NCBI GenBank assembly: GCA_945861635.1
Contig: CAMAWH010000002.1
Coordinates: 151,016-215,015, forward strand
Source: Klebsiella pneumoniae
GTDB taxonomy: Bacteria > Myxococcota_A > UBA796 > SXON01
Length of the DNA: 64,000 nt
Direction: 5' to 3'
The notes beneath the pieces are model-generated. The model was not told the DNA's origin, searched no databases, and was given only the letters and a program-made list of their open reading frames with translations. This document shows positions 16,346 through 25,013 of this stretch, piece by piece (position 1 is the stretch's first letter; each line of letters opens with the position of its first letter). Made by a program: the position numbers and the translations under genes.

Positions 16346-18682
16346 ATGGCCGTCCGTCCGCGCAAGCCCCGCCGCATACTCCGTTGGTTGGGCGTGCTCC
16401 TCGTACTGGCGATGCTGCTGGGAATAGCGGCGGCGATCCCAGCAGGAATCATTGCTCGGGAATGGGCGGACGAAGGCATTTTGTTGGCCGATGCGCATGC
16501 TCGCCATAACGTGGCGCATCCGGGGTGGAGTTTTCCCGCGCGGGTCTACGCTCCCGCAGTTGGGCTGACGGAGCCCCCGAAGCGGCTCGTTGCGGAGGCG
16601 AAGGCGCGCGGGTACGATGAGAGCTGTAAAACCACGGAAGCGGGCCAATTCTGCGGGAAAACCGGGGTCGTGATTCCGCGCACCGGAGACGCCCTCGAGC
16701 CCGTCCTCCTGGGCTGGTTGCTCGGCCCGGATGGCGAGCTTCGTGAGCACCTTCCCCTGAGCGAGGCTCCAAAACTCCTCACGGATGCGATCGTCGCTGC
16801 GGAGGATCACGACTACGCAACGCACCACGGCGTGAACGTGAAGGGGTTGATCCGCGCGGTCTGGGCAAACGCACAGGAGGGTGGCTACGCGCAGGGGGGT
16901 TCGACCTTGACGATGCAGGTCGTGCGGAACCTGAACCAGCGTCGTGAGAAGACCGTTGCTCGGAAGCTCCGCGAGATCGTAATTGCCGTGGCAATCGACG
17001 ATCACCTCGGCAAAGACGGCGTGATGCAGATGTACCTTGACGCGCCCTACCTGGGGCAACGGGGAAGCATCTCGGTGTGCGGCTTTCAATCTGCCGCCAA
17101 GCACTATTTTGGGAAGGACGCGCGGCGACTTTCCCTGGAAGAAGCCGCAACCCTCGCGGGGATTCTGCCGGCGCCGGGGAAATTTGCGCCGGATCGCTTT
17201 CCCGAGAAGGCGAAAGAGCGGCGGGATCGCGTGCTGGAACAGATGCGGACACAGTTCGGATACGACGTCACGGCAGCGCTGGGTGCGCCGATTGCAACCG
17301 TTGAGCCGGAGCCCTTTCCCGAACGCTACCCCGCCTATTTGAGCGCCACGCGGGCCTGGCTGGATGCGAATCTCTCGCCGACGGTGCTGTACGGCGCGGG
17401 GCTGGTCGTCACGACCGGGCTCGACATCTATTCGCAAGAGGAGGCGGAGCGGCTGTTCCCGGCGAAGATGCGATTTTTTGAGTCGATCCTGGGCCGCAAA
17501 CGCTCGGAGACGTTGCAGTCGGCCGGGGTCCTGCTCGACGTGGACACGGGGTTGATTCGCGCCGTCTACGGGGGCGATGACGTGACGTCGATCAGCTTCA
17601 ACCGGGCGACGCAAGCGCAAAGGCAGCCGGGATCGTCGTTCAAGCCTCTGGTCTACGCACTGGCGTTTGACGCGCGGAATGCTGACGGCTCGATGACGTA
17701 CACCCCGGCGTCCACCATGCCGAACGAGCCACGGGACTTCAAGACGTCGCAGGGGATCTGGCGCCCCCGGAATGTGGGCGGCGAGTATTCGACGACGGCC
17801 TCGCTCGCGTACGGACTGGCGTGGTCACAGAACATCGCTACTGCCTCGCTCCTGGAGGCCAACGGTGGACCGAAAGCGTTGATTGCATTCGCGACGAAGG
17901 TCGGGTTCGAGACGGGCAAGTTTCCCGAGGAAATGGGGCTCGCTTTGGGCCAGGCGGAAGTAACGCCTCTGGAAATGGCCCAATTCGCCGCCACGGTGTC
18001 CAGCGGCGGTCACAAGATTACCGGCTCGCCCGTGCTCTCTGCGGTGGACGCCAGCGGCCAACAGCGGGTGGCCGCACCGGTGGCGGGCGAGTTCGTCATG
18101 TCGCCCGAGGCCGCGGCCCTGACGCGAGAATTGATGCGCTTGGTGATCGAAGTCGGAACGGGAGGCGCCTCACGCGGGGCGGCGGGAGAAGGAGGTTATC
18201 CAGGCCCCGCAATCGGAAAAACCGGCACGACGGACGGCGAAAAGGACCTCTGGTTCGTGGGCGCAACGCCCAAGCGCGCCATGGCGGTTTGGATCGGCTA
18301 CGATGTCCCCACCCCGCTGGGCGCCGCTGCGAGCGATCTGGCCGCGCCGCTCTGGGGCTGGTGGATGAATCGGGTATCGAAGCATGACGAACAGCCGCTA
18401 CCGGACTGGGTGAGCGAGCCGAAAGTCATCCGCAAGGGCCTGTGCACCGTGTCCGGCAAGGGCATGAACGCGAGTTGCCGCGGGATTCCGACCCCGTTCA
18501 TCGAGGGCAAGGTGCCAAAAATCGCGGGCTGCCCCATCGAGCACCCCCCGCCCGAGCCGGTCGTCGAAGGGGAAGCCGTGAAGCCCGGTCACGAATCCCT
18601 GTGGAAGAAGCTGGAGAGGGAGAGGTTGGAGGCAGCCGGAGAGGTCCCGGCGAGCGGCGCTGTACCGGTCGCGCCGCCATGA
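16346..18682 (+). CDS. Class A penicillin-binding protein (PBP1-type transglycosylase/transpeptidase)
   Basis: A 778-residue bifunctional peptidoglycan synthase. A basic N-terminus and one membrane anchor (about residues 11-34) precede the GT51 domain (AAEDHDYATHHG, GGSTLTMQVVRN, KLREIVIA). The usual phenylalanine of the EDxxF motif is tyrosine. The transpeptidase domain has SxxK as PGSSFKP, SxN as SQN, and KTG as GKTGTT. A two-cysteine insertion near residues 91-102 and a Cys/Pro-rich C-terminal tail may form disulfides in the periplasm. The stop overlaps the next gene as ATGA. Confidence 0.93.
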   Translation: MAVRPRKPRRILRWLGVLLVLAMLLGIAAAIPAGIIAREWADEGILLADAHARHNVAHPGWSFPARVYAPAVGLTEPPKRLVAEAKARGYDESCKTTEAGQFCGKTGVVIPRTGDALEPVLLGWLLGPDGELREHLPLSEAPKLLTDAIVAAEDHDYATHHGVNVKGLIRAVWANAQEGGYAQGGSTLTMQVVRNLNQRREKTVARKLREIVIAVAIDDHLGKDGVMQMYLDAPYLGQRGSISVCGFQSAAKHYFGKDARRLSLEEAATLAGILPAPGKFAPDRFPEKAKERRDRVLEQMRTQFGYDVTAALGAPIATVEPEPFPERYPAYLSATRAWLDANLSPTVLYGAGLVVTTGLDIYSQEEAERLFPAKMRFFESILGRKRSETLQSAGVLLDVDTGLIRAVYGGDDVTSISFNRATQAQRQPGSSFKPLVYALAFDARNADGSMTYTPASTMPNEPRDFKTSQGIWRPRNVGGEYSTTASLAYGLAWSQNIATASLLEANGGPKALIAFATKVGFETGKFPEEMGLALGQAEVTPLEMAQFAATVSSGGHKITGSPVLSAVDASGQQRVAAPVAGEFVMSPEAAALTRELMRLVIEVGTGGASRGAAGEGGYPGPAIGKTGTTDGEKDLWFVGATPKRAMAVWIGYDVPTPLGAAASDLAAPLWGWWMNRVSKHDEQPLPDWVSEPKVIRKGLCTVSGKGMNASCRGIPTPFIEGKVPKIAGCPIEHPPPEPVVEGEAVKPGHESLWKKLERERLEAAGEVPASGAVPVAPP

Positions 18683-20364
18683 CGACGCGGTGGCGCAGCG
18701 TGTTTCCACTCGTCACGGCGTGGAGCGTCGTCACCGTGGTTACCTGTTTGCTCGCCTGGCCGCTCCCGCTTTCCCTGACGACATCACGACCGCAAACTGC
18801 GTTTCTTGACAGCTACGTGTGGTGCCTCGACACGATGGCGCGCATGGTGACCGGCGAGCTGCCCTGGTCCACTTCAACATCGCTCCTGGGCTTCCCCGCC
18901 ACGCTGGACGTCCGATTCGTCGCATGGGCAGATATGCTTGTCGTGCTACCGTTGCGAGGTAGCTTGGGGCCAGTTGGCGCGACGAATGTGGCGTGGTTGC
19001 TATCGCCGGGCTGGGCGGCGCTGGCCGCGTTCGGGTTTTACCGACGCCTCACGCGATCGGGCGGTTGGGAGGCCGCGGCCGGGGCGGTTGCCTACGCACT
19101 CAGTCCGGTTGCGCTGGGCTGCCTCGCCTCCGGACAGTTGTCGAAGCTCCAACATTGGACACTTCCCGCGTGGGGTTGGGCGCTGATGGCGGTGCTGGAG
19201 GCGCGCCGACTCGGGGGCGAGCTTGCCACACTTGCGGCCGTAACGGCCATCGTCGGATTCACGAGCCCCGTTCACGCCATGTTTCTCCCCGTGATTGGCG
19301 GAATCATCGGGATTGTGCACGTCCGCGGAGGGGGATCAGGAAGAACTCCGGGCCGGCTGGTCCTTGGCGTCGGTGTCGCCGCGCTCATCGCCGGGGCCGC
19401 GCTGACACCCGCGCGCGCCTACTTTGGTGATATTCGAGAAGCTTCCTCCCAAAAAGCATTCTCCCCTGCGAACGTTCAGGCCAATCAAGTGTTCGGCCCG
19501 CCCTCGAACGTGGCGCAACCGACCGCCTATTTCGCGGGCGAACCCAGCCACGCACCGACGGTGCCCTCTCCGAAACACGTGCCGTACATGGGGGTGTTTG
19601 GCGTGTGCGCCGTCGCTGCACTTGGCGTGCGCCGACGTCCGGGCCGCGCCGTAGCGCTCGGGCTGGTCGTCGCCGGGAGCCTGCTGTCATTTGGACCGAG
19701 ATTGGCGGAGGCGGACAACTACCTCCTCCTCGGCGATGCCCCCGTCTGGCTGCCCGCACAGCTCCTCGTTCTCGCGCACTACCCGCTTTCGGACAGTGGA
19801 ATGTACTACCGATGCATGTTCGTGGCCGCGCTCGGCTTCGGCGCCATGGTGGCCGGCAGCGCGCGCCTGGCCCCCGGCCGCGGTGGCGTCGTGTTATCAT
19901 GGATGCTTGGTATGCTCTGGGCGGCCGATGGAATCAGGGTTACGCGCGATTTGTGGCCGCGCACGCTGGTACCGATTCAGGGCCGCACCGTCCTCGATGC
20001 CATGTCGTCGGACCCAACACCCGGCGCCGTTCTCGACCTGCCCATCGCACACACGCCCTACCAGGCGGGGCTTGCCATGCTCAACGCCGCATTTCACCGG
20101 CGTGCCATCCTCGCCACCCCGCGCCACGGCGACCCCGAGAGTCTCCCCCAACTCTCTCGCGCGGAGTCCGTGTTGACTGGCGTGCTCGCCGCCGAGGATC
20201 GTGCTTCGGCGCACCAGATCGCATCGGAGGCGGGGTTCAGGTACGTGACGGCGTGGCGCGGGGGCCTGAGCCCACCCGGCGTGCCCATCGAACAGCTGGA
20301 GCGGGCGCTTGGGCGGCCGGAGCGCGAGGGAGATTTGCTGGTCTGGACGGTCGATCGGCCCTAA
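18679..20364 (+). CDS. Polytopic membrane protein, possible lipid-linked glycosyltransferase
   Basis: A 561-residue integral membrane protein with about ten to twelve hydrophobic segments, starting TAWSVVTVVTCLLAWPLPLS. An acidic-aromatic first loop (FLDSYVWCLDTMARM) is reminiscent of GT-C glycosyltransferases, but no catalytic motif is secure. The C-terminal ~130 residues form a soluble domain (VLDLPIAHTPYQAGLAML...), a pattern also seen in YfhO/GT39-type membrane proteins. ATG 18679 overlaps the PBP stop, so the two genes are coupled, which suggests a role in cell-wall or surface glycan work. The 3' end overlaps the convergent barrel gene by 4 bp. Confidence 0.72.
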   Translation: MTTRWRSVFPLVTAWSVVTVVTCLLAWPLPLSLTTSRPQTAFLDSYVWCLDTMARMVTGELPWSTSTSLLGFPATLDVRFVAWADMLVVLPLRGSLGPVGATNVAWLLSPGWAALAAFGFYRRLTRSGGWEAAAGAVAYALSPVALGCLASGQLSKLQHWTLPAWGWALMAVLEARRLGGELATLAAVTAIVGFTSPVHAMFLPVIGGIIGIVHVRGGGSGRTPGRLVLGVGVAALIAGAALTPARAYFGDIREASSQKAFSPANVQANQVFGPPSNVAQPTAYFAGEPSHAPTVPSPKHVPYMGVFGVCAVAALGVRRRPGRAVALGLVVAGSLLSFGPRLAEADNYLLLGDAPVWLPAQLLVLAHYPLSDSGMYYRCMFVAALGFGAMVAGSARLAPGRGGVVLSWMLGMLWAADGIRVTRDLWPRTLVPIQGRTVLDAMSSDPTPGAVLDLPIAHTPYQAGLAMLNAAFHRRAILATPRHGDPESLPQLSRAESVLTGVLAAEDRASAHQIASEAGFRYVTAWRGGLSPPGVPIEQLERALGRPEREGDLLVWTVDRP

Positions 20365-21707
20365 AATCGCACGACCGTCGCCAACCCCACATTCGATACT
20401 GCCCGAAAACCTCGGAGGGCACTGCCCTCTGGCCCATCGATCCAAACACCGCCCAGCGAGATCTCTGCAGCATCCCCGTGCAGATAGACGATTTCGCCGG
20501 CACCGAGGTAGCCCGCGCCGTCACTCACGCCCCGCAGCGCCAGCACCCACCGGTCGGCAAGCGTGATTCGTACCGCCAACATGCCGTAATCGTGCACATC
20601 CGCACCCTGACGCTCGGTCGGAAAGCCATGTAGCCACTGGACGTTGACATACAATCGCCCAGTGCTTCGATCAAGCCCGACTATCCAGCGCAGATAGGGT
20701 TTCCCGTCCTGCGTAATGGTCGTGGGGATGGGATCGGGGACTTCGTCGAGCGCCCCGAGGTCCGTGAGATCCTGGAGCTGGCCCTCGGAGAGCGACGCCT
20801 GCGTGCGCGCTGGCAACACGATGGCCGCCTCGACCCAACCGCCAACGTCCCAGGGTAATTCCCCGCGTGCCTCCAATCCGCCCACATCGATGCGCGGCCA
20901 CGTCACCGGAACGCCAACGTCAACGCGATCGGAATTCGTCGCAAACCCGGTGAGGAGCACGGTGCCATCGACCTGAGGGAGCGAGTCCCGGCCGTGAAAC
21001 CACGACAACGCCAAATCGGCGCGCGGCACCTGCACCCGGACGCGCCCGGCCAGGGAGCTGTTGGCGAGTGATGTTGGTGGGACCGTCGTAATGCTGTCCA
21101 ATGAGCGGACATCCGTGGCGTTGGCTCCCCCGACATCAAAAACGTCGCGAGCGCCGGCGAGTACATCAACCTGATCGGTAGGTAGCACGGCAGGGATGAA
21201 AAAGGGCGCCCATCCGACCTCCGCGATGACCGGCCCCGGATGGGCGTTCACCACGAGCATCGGCACCGCGAGGCGCCCGTCAAACCGCGTCGGGTCCTCC
21301 AGATCGTACGGATTCAGGTTGTTGACGAGCGTCACACCATCGGCCACGCCCCAGTGCAGCGTCTGCACGCCGGTACCAAGGTCCAGCCACGGCGCTCCCA
21401 CGCCAAACGCACCGATGCTCGCCTCCTTCAGCTTCAAGGACAAGGGCGAGATCAGCGTGACGCTGCCGCTGTCCTCGATGGTCTCGAGATCGGTCGTGGC
21501 GTGGGCCCGCAGGTCCGCGGCAAGCACAGCGCGCACACGACGATCAAAGTCCGCACGCACCGCGCCTCCCAACACGGCCGCGTCATGAAAATCGACGTAC
21601 CCGCACGTCGGACTACACCCGTTGACGGCGACGCGCGCGTGCGCCTCGACGCGCCCTGAGCCGTCTACGTCCACCGCAAGGGCCGCGCCCGCAACCGCGA
21701 GCAGCAT
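20361..21707 (-). CDS. Predicted outer-membrane beta-barrel protein
   Basis: A 448-residue protein with a short Sec signal (MLLAVAGAALA, then VDVDGSGR). Alternating-hydrophobicity strands run throughout and the last residues are ATVVRF, with the terminal phenylalanine typical of BAM substrates. A GVQTLHWGVADGV segment followed by NNLNPYDLEDP resembles DUF1302-type barrels. Two cysteines near residue 35 may form a disulfide. No in-frame start exists upstream. It is the last gene of a three-gene set with a LolA-like protein and a small lipoprotein, an arrangement seen in systems that move lipids or lipoproteins to the outer membrane; there it is usually joined by an MMPL/RND pump, which is absent here. 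Confidence 0.78.
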   Translation of the reverse strand: MLLAVAGAALAVDVDGSGRVEAHARVAVNGCSPTCGYVDFHDAAVLGGAVRADFDRRVRAVLAADLRAHATTDLETIEDSGSVTLISPLSLKLKEASIGAFGVGAPWLDLGTGVQTLHWGVADGVTLVNNLNPYDLEDPTRFDGRLAVPMLVVNAHPGPVIAEVGWAPFFIPAVLPTDQVDVLAGARDVFDVGGANATDVRSLDSITTVPPTSLANSSLAGRVRVQVPRADLALSWFHGRDSLPQVDGTVLLTGFATNSDRVDVGVPVTWPRIDVGGLEARGELPWDVGGWVEAAIVLPARTQASLSEGQLQDLTDLGALDEVPDPIPTTITQDGKPYLRWIVGLDRSTGRLYVNVQWLHGFPTERQGADVHDYGMLAVRITLADRWVLALRGVSDGAGYLGAGEIVYLHGDAAEISLGGVWIDGPEGSALRGFRAVSNVGLATVVRF

Positions 21708-21710
21708 CCG

Positions 21711-22214
21711 CTAGATTCGTTCGGCGGTAACGTCGAGGCGGACGTCACACGGATCAGCCGCTACAACCGGACAGTTATCCTCGTCGAAGCTGCCCGTGTG
21801 AAGCAGCGCGAACCCCTGCACCTTGTTCGGATTCACGATGGCAAGGTCAATGTCGATGCTGGCATCCACCATGCAGCCGGGGCTGTTCTGCGCATCCCAC
21901 TCGACATTGGTCTGCTCGGCGCCTGCAACCAGCATGTGACCGCTGCGATCTCCCTCCTCGACCGTGACCTCCATTTCCGTGAACGGGTCCTGGAGGTCGA
22001 TGCTGTAGGTGGCGGGCAGATCCTCGGTGGCCGGAAGTTCGATTTCAGACTCGAAATCCGTCGGATCGCCCGTCGGCATGAAGATCGTCTCGAACGCGCC
22101 ATCGTTGCAGTCGTCGGTGACAGCGGTGGTGGTGAACTGGAAGTTCCCTCCTTCGAACGCCTTGGAGCTGTCCGTTTCGGTGGGAGTGCAGGCGAGCAGG
22201 GCGATGAGAAACAT
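21711..22214 (-). CDS. Small lipoprotein in the LolA-like/barrel cassette
   Basis: A 167-residue predicted lipoprotein (MFLIALLAC, cysteine at 9). The codon six triplets upstream is TAG and no start lies between, so the leader length is fixed; AGGAG sits before the ATG. The mature part is acidic, probably beta-rich, with cysteine pairs (DDCNDG, SPGCMVDA, EDNCPVVAADPCDV). I do not recognise a family. It lies 15 bp after the LolA-like gene and 3 bp before the barrel gene, so the three are almost certainly co-transcribed. Confidence 0.75.
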   Translation of the reverse strand: MFLIALLACTPTETDSSKAFEGGNFQFTTTAVTDDCNDGAFETIFMPTGDPTDFESEIELPATEDLPATYSIDLQDPFTEMEVTVEEGDRSGHMLVAGAEQTNVEWDAQNSPGCMVDASIDIDLAIVNPNKVQGFALLHTGSFDEDNCPVVAADPCDVRLDVTAERI

Positions 22215-22229
22215 GGGGACTCCTGAGGA

Positions 22230-22949
22230 CTATGGTCGGGTAAGTTCGGTGAGGGAAAATCGATCGTCGAGGATGCCACGATCCATTTCTGCCAGCGTGA
22301 CAGTAGCGGCCGTGTGCTTGGCATTCACAAGATCGTCCACGACGAGCGAATGCGCGATCGGCCGATTGCCCTCGACGCGGAAATCTGCAAGCTTCAAGCG
22401 GCGCGTCACGGCACCCGACGCGTCCAAGTGCTCGACCTGCGAAACGAGGTCATCCACGCGACGCACCCAGATGCGCACGGACGCATCACGATGCGCAGCT
22501 TTGTCTTTCGGCGTGAGTTCGAGCACCGCGACGTCCCCAATCACGTCTCCGAGGGTGGCCGTATACTCGTCGGACCAATTCATTCGGGACAGATCTTCCA
22601 TCGAAAAGTCCGTTCCCATGAACGAATCCCCCCGTTGTTCCCCGATGACCCGGCGGGGCTTCCCGTAGGCAGGTAGGTACAGATACAGGGTGTCGGCATC
22701 CGGCACCAGCAAACCCGTTCCGGCGAGGCGCGCAGGCGCCGTGAAGCGAACGAGGCGCTTCTGCGTGCCTTTCTGCCAAATTTCGAGCGTCCGATCGGAC
22801 GAAGTGCCCGTGCGGTCGGTAACGGCGACATGCAGCACGAGGTGTGCATCCGACCCGCGAGCGTTCGCAGCGTCCACCCGAGCCAGCAGCGCCTCGGCAA
22901 CGTTCGCGGCGTCGTCGGCAGCAAAGGCAAGGGAAAGGAGCGCAAGCAT
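22230..22949 (-). CDS. LolA-like outer-membrane lipoprotein-sorting family protein
   Basis: A 239-residue periplasmic protein (MLALLSLAFA, cleavage before ADDA). The body matches the LolA-like family often annotated as outer membrane lipoprotein-sorting protein: an LEIWQKGTQKRLVRF strand pair, GTGLLVPDADTLYLYLP, the GDSFMGTDFSMEDL motif, and VARELTP-type strands ending in RIWVRRVDDLVSQVEHLD. These proteins form an open half-barrel that can hold a lipid. The first of three genes, it is followed by a lipoprotein and a beta-barrel. Twelve extra in-frame codons upstream would spoil the signal sequence and were not used. Confidence 0.82.
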   Translation of the reverse strand: MLALLSLAFAADDAANVAEALLARVDAANARGSDAHLVLHVAVTDRTGTSSDRTLEIWQKGTQKRLVRFTAPARLAGTGLLVPDADTLYLYLPAYGKPRRVIGEQRGDSFMGTDFSMEDLSRMNWSDEYTATLGDVIGDVAVLELTPKDKAAHRDASVRIWVRRVDDLVSQVEHLDASGAVTRRLKLADFRVEGNRPIAHSLVVDDLVNAKHTAATVTLAEMDRGILDDRFSLTELTRP

Positions 22950-23018
22950 CGCAGGCCCTTTCGCACATCGCGCACTCGCCGTCAACTGATCGCGTCAACC
23001 GGGGTAGAATGCACGCGC

Positions 23019-23390
23019 ATGTTGCTCGTCCACATTTTCGCGTGCGCTCCCCTTACGGGGGATTGGTCGGGAACCATCGATTGCCTCTCCCACGAAATGT
23101 CCATTTCCCTCACGTTGGCCCCCGATGGGGATAGGTACAGGGGATCTGGTGAGGTTGATTGCGTCGAATACTACGGCAGCGCCTGTACGGAGACGTTCGA
23201 CCTGTTCGTCGTCCCGAGTGACTGGTCCGGGTCGCAACATCTGGCTGCACACCTTGAGAATTGCGTGGTGACAACCGATGACTCCACCGGTGCCGCAGAT
23301 TGCATTGACCCGGACGGCTTGCGTTGGGACGGCTCGGATGCCATCGCTGGGGATTGGGGCGATTGTGACACAGAATTGGAGCGAGAATGA
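23019..23390 (+). CDS. Small Cys-rich lipoprotein
   Basis: A 123-residue predicted lipoprotein (MLLVHIFAC, cysteine at 9). It has about eight cysteines, probably paired in the periplasm, and a GDWSGTIDC opening followed by LTLAPDGDRYRGSGEVDC, a pattern of short beta-hairpin domains. The function is unknown. TAGAAT lies eight bases before the ATG, close to leaderless geometry. The stop overlaps the next start as ATGA. Confidence 0.68.
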   Translation: MLLVHIFACAPLTGDWSGTIDCLSHEMSISLTLAPDGDRYRGSGEVDCVEYYGSACTETFDLFVVPSDWSGSQHLAAHLENCVVTTDDSTGAADCIDPDGLRWDGSDAIAGDWGDCDTELERE

Positions 23391-23968
23391 TGCTTTTTCT
23401 CCTCTTCGCCTGCGGGACGGACGTGCAGGTTGCCGCGCGCCCCGACGAAGAAACGGCCCAGGAGCGGCTGGGGCTCACGGACTCGCAGGTGCGCCAAATC
23501 CTTGCGTTCCTGCACGACTGTGACACGACGTTTGACCTCCTGGACGCGGCCGTGGGCCTCGACCGGGATGCAACGACGAACCTCATCGAGTTTCGAGATG
23601 GCGCCGATAAAACCTGTGGAACCCGTGACGATGGGAAGTACGAGACCCTCGATGACGTAGACGCCATCACGCAGGTCGGGGATCAAACGATGCTCGACAT
23701 CCTTGCGTACATCGAAGGCGGGGGGGATGGCGCCGGAGAGTGGGAGGGGGTGGAGTTCAGCGCCGCGGAGCAAACGGCGGCGCTGGATATCGCGAACAAC
23801 GCGACTGAAGCGCAACTCCGTGACGACGCTGGATTGGCGGCCGATGAAGCTGCGAATATCGTAAGCGCACGACCGATCACATCGATGGATGAGCTTGCGA
23901 ATGTCTCGCAGATCGGGGCCACCGCCATGCAGAAGATCCGGGACTACATTTCGTCATGGAACGCGTAG
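23387..23968 (+). CDS. Lipoprotein with two helix-hairpin-helix-like units
   Basis: A 193-residue predicted lipoprotein (MMLFLLFAC, cysteine at 9). Two similar units, YETLDDVDAITQVGDQTMLD and ITSMDELANVSQIGATAMQK, match the ComEA/GspK-type helix-hairpin-helix pattern (hxxhxxhxxhxxIGxxxhxxI). Outside DNA uptake such units also mediate protein contacts. A short acidic domain with a CGTRDDG turn precedes the first unit. It overlaps both neighbours, by 4 bp upstream and 13 bp downstream. Whether it binds extracellular DNA is untested. Confidence 0.78.
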   Translation: MMLFLLFACGTDVQVAARPDEETAQERLGLTDSQVRQILAFLHDCDTTFDLLDAAVGLDRDATTNLIEFRDGADKTCGTRDDGKYETLDDVDAITQVGDQTMLDILAYIEGGGDGAGEWEGVEFSAAEQTAALDIANNATEAQLRDDAGLAADEAANIVSARPITSMDELANVSQIGATAMQKIRDYISSWNA

Positions 23969-24162
23969 GCATCGTTTCGCGGATCGTGGTCGGCGGTATG
24001 CGCGGCGTCGTGAACAAAATTCCACAGCGCTGGAGAAAAATGCTGGAAGACCGTATATTCTATGCCATCTTTCAGTCTACGCGTGTAACGAATGACGCGT
24101 ATGGCGCGCCGGCCCCCCCGGCGGGTGGCGCTCGACAGGACGACGCCGAGTTGCCCCCATGA
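23956..24162 (+). CDS. Small conserved-looking protein before pyrF
   Basis: A 68-residue basic protein (MERVGIVSRIVVGGMRGVVN...). A hydrophobic N-terminal stretch is followed by a basic helix (KIPQRWRKMLEDRIFYAIF) and a Pro/Gly-rich tail. I do not recognise a family. It is supported by position: it starts inside the end of the upstream lipoprotein gene, and its stop overlaps the pyrF ATG as ATGA, the same coupling used by its neighbours. It is short enough that it could still be spurious. Confidence 0.55.
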   Translation: MERVGIVSRIVVGGMRGVVNKIPQRWRKMLEDRIFYAIFQSTRVTNDAYGAPAPPAGGARQDDAELPP

Positions 24163-25013
24163 CGTTCTCCGAGCGGCTGTCGGAGGGCGTGAAACAAACC
24201 AACACATGCCTGTGTGTCGGTATCGACCCGTGGCCGGACCGACTCCCTGGCCGGCAGGCCTTGGGCGCCGATCCCAAAAAAGAGGAACTCGCTGGGTTGG
24301 CGGGTCGCTTCAGCCATGCCGTCGTCGACGCCTGTGCCGGGCTGGTACCGGCGGTCAAGCCCCAGTTCGCGTTCTTCGAAGCCCTCGGTCCCGCAGGAAT
24401 GACCGTTCTGGCCGATGTCTGTGGCTACGCGCGCGCGGCTGGCCTGGTCGTGATCGGCGACGCGAAACGCGGTGACATCGGCTCAACGGCTGAGGCCTAC
24501 GCAACCGCAACATTGGGCGCGAACGCTCCCTTTCCGTGTGACGCGCTCACCGTTTCGCCATTTCTCGGACCCGAGACCGTGCGGACGTTTCTGGACGCTG
24601 CCACCGCTGCCGCGTGCGGAGTCTTTGTCCTGGTCCGCACCTCCAACCCGGGATCGAGGCGCTGGCAGGCGCCCGTCGTCGAGGATCTGACGCGGTGGAT
24701 TGCGGAGAATTCTGTAGCGGACGGCGTCGGTTTTTCGCCACTCGGGGTCGTGGTGGGCGCGACGAACGGCGCCGAGATCGCCGAGATACGCGACCGGTGC
24801 CCGCGCTCCTGGCTCTTGGTGCCGGGGTTCGGCGCGCAAGGCGGGAGCGCACGAGATGCGCGTCGCGCGCTGCGTGACGACGGGCTCGGCGCGCTGATCG
24901 TGAGCGCGCGCGGTGCAACCTTTCCGGCGGGCGTCGACCCCCGCTACGATCGCGACCCCACCGCATGGATTCGAACGCGCGTTGCGGCCACGGTTGCGGA
25001 GCTCCGGCCGTGA
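24159..25013 (+). CDS. pyrF: Orotidine 5'-phosphate decarboxylase (type 2)
   Basis: A 284-residue OMP decarboxylase, the last step of UMP synthesis. The length and the motif VIGDAKRGDIGSTAEAY (catalytic Lys-Asp network) identify the longer type-2 subfamily. Other markers are CVGIDPWPDRLP, KPQFAFFEALG, FVLVRTSNPGS and LLVPGFGAQGG. It sits in the middle of a coupled run of lipoprotein genes and overlaps both neighbours, so its expression is tied to theirs. No other pyrimidine biosynthesis gene is in the window. Confidence 0.95.
   Translation: MTFSERLSEGVKQTNTCLCVGIDPWPDRLPGRQALGADPKKEELAGLAGRFSHAVVDACAGLVPAVKPQFAFFEALGPAGMTVLADVCGYARAAGLVVIGDAKRGDIGSTAEAYATATLGANAPFPCDALTVSPFLGPETVRTFLDAATAAACGVFVLVRTSNPGSRRWQAPVVEDLTRWIAENSVADGVGFSPLGVVVGATNGAEIAEIRDRCPRSWLLVPGFGAQGGSARDARRALRDDGLGALIVSARGATFPAGVDPRYDRDPTAWIRTRVAATVAELRP

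Noticed and set aside
16088..17620. Open frame of 510 codons on the minus strand
   Set aside because: It is antisense to the class A PBP, whose catalytic motifs are unmistakable.
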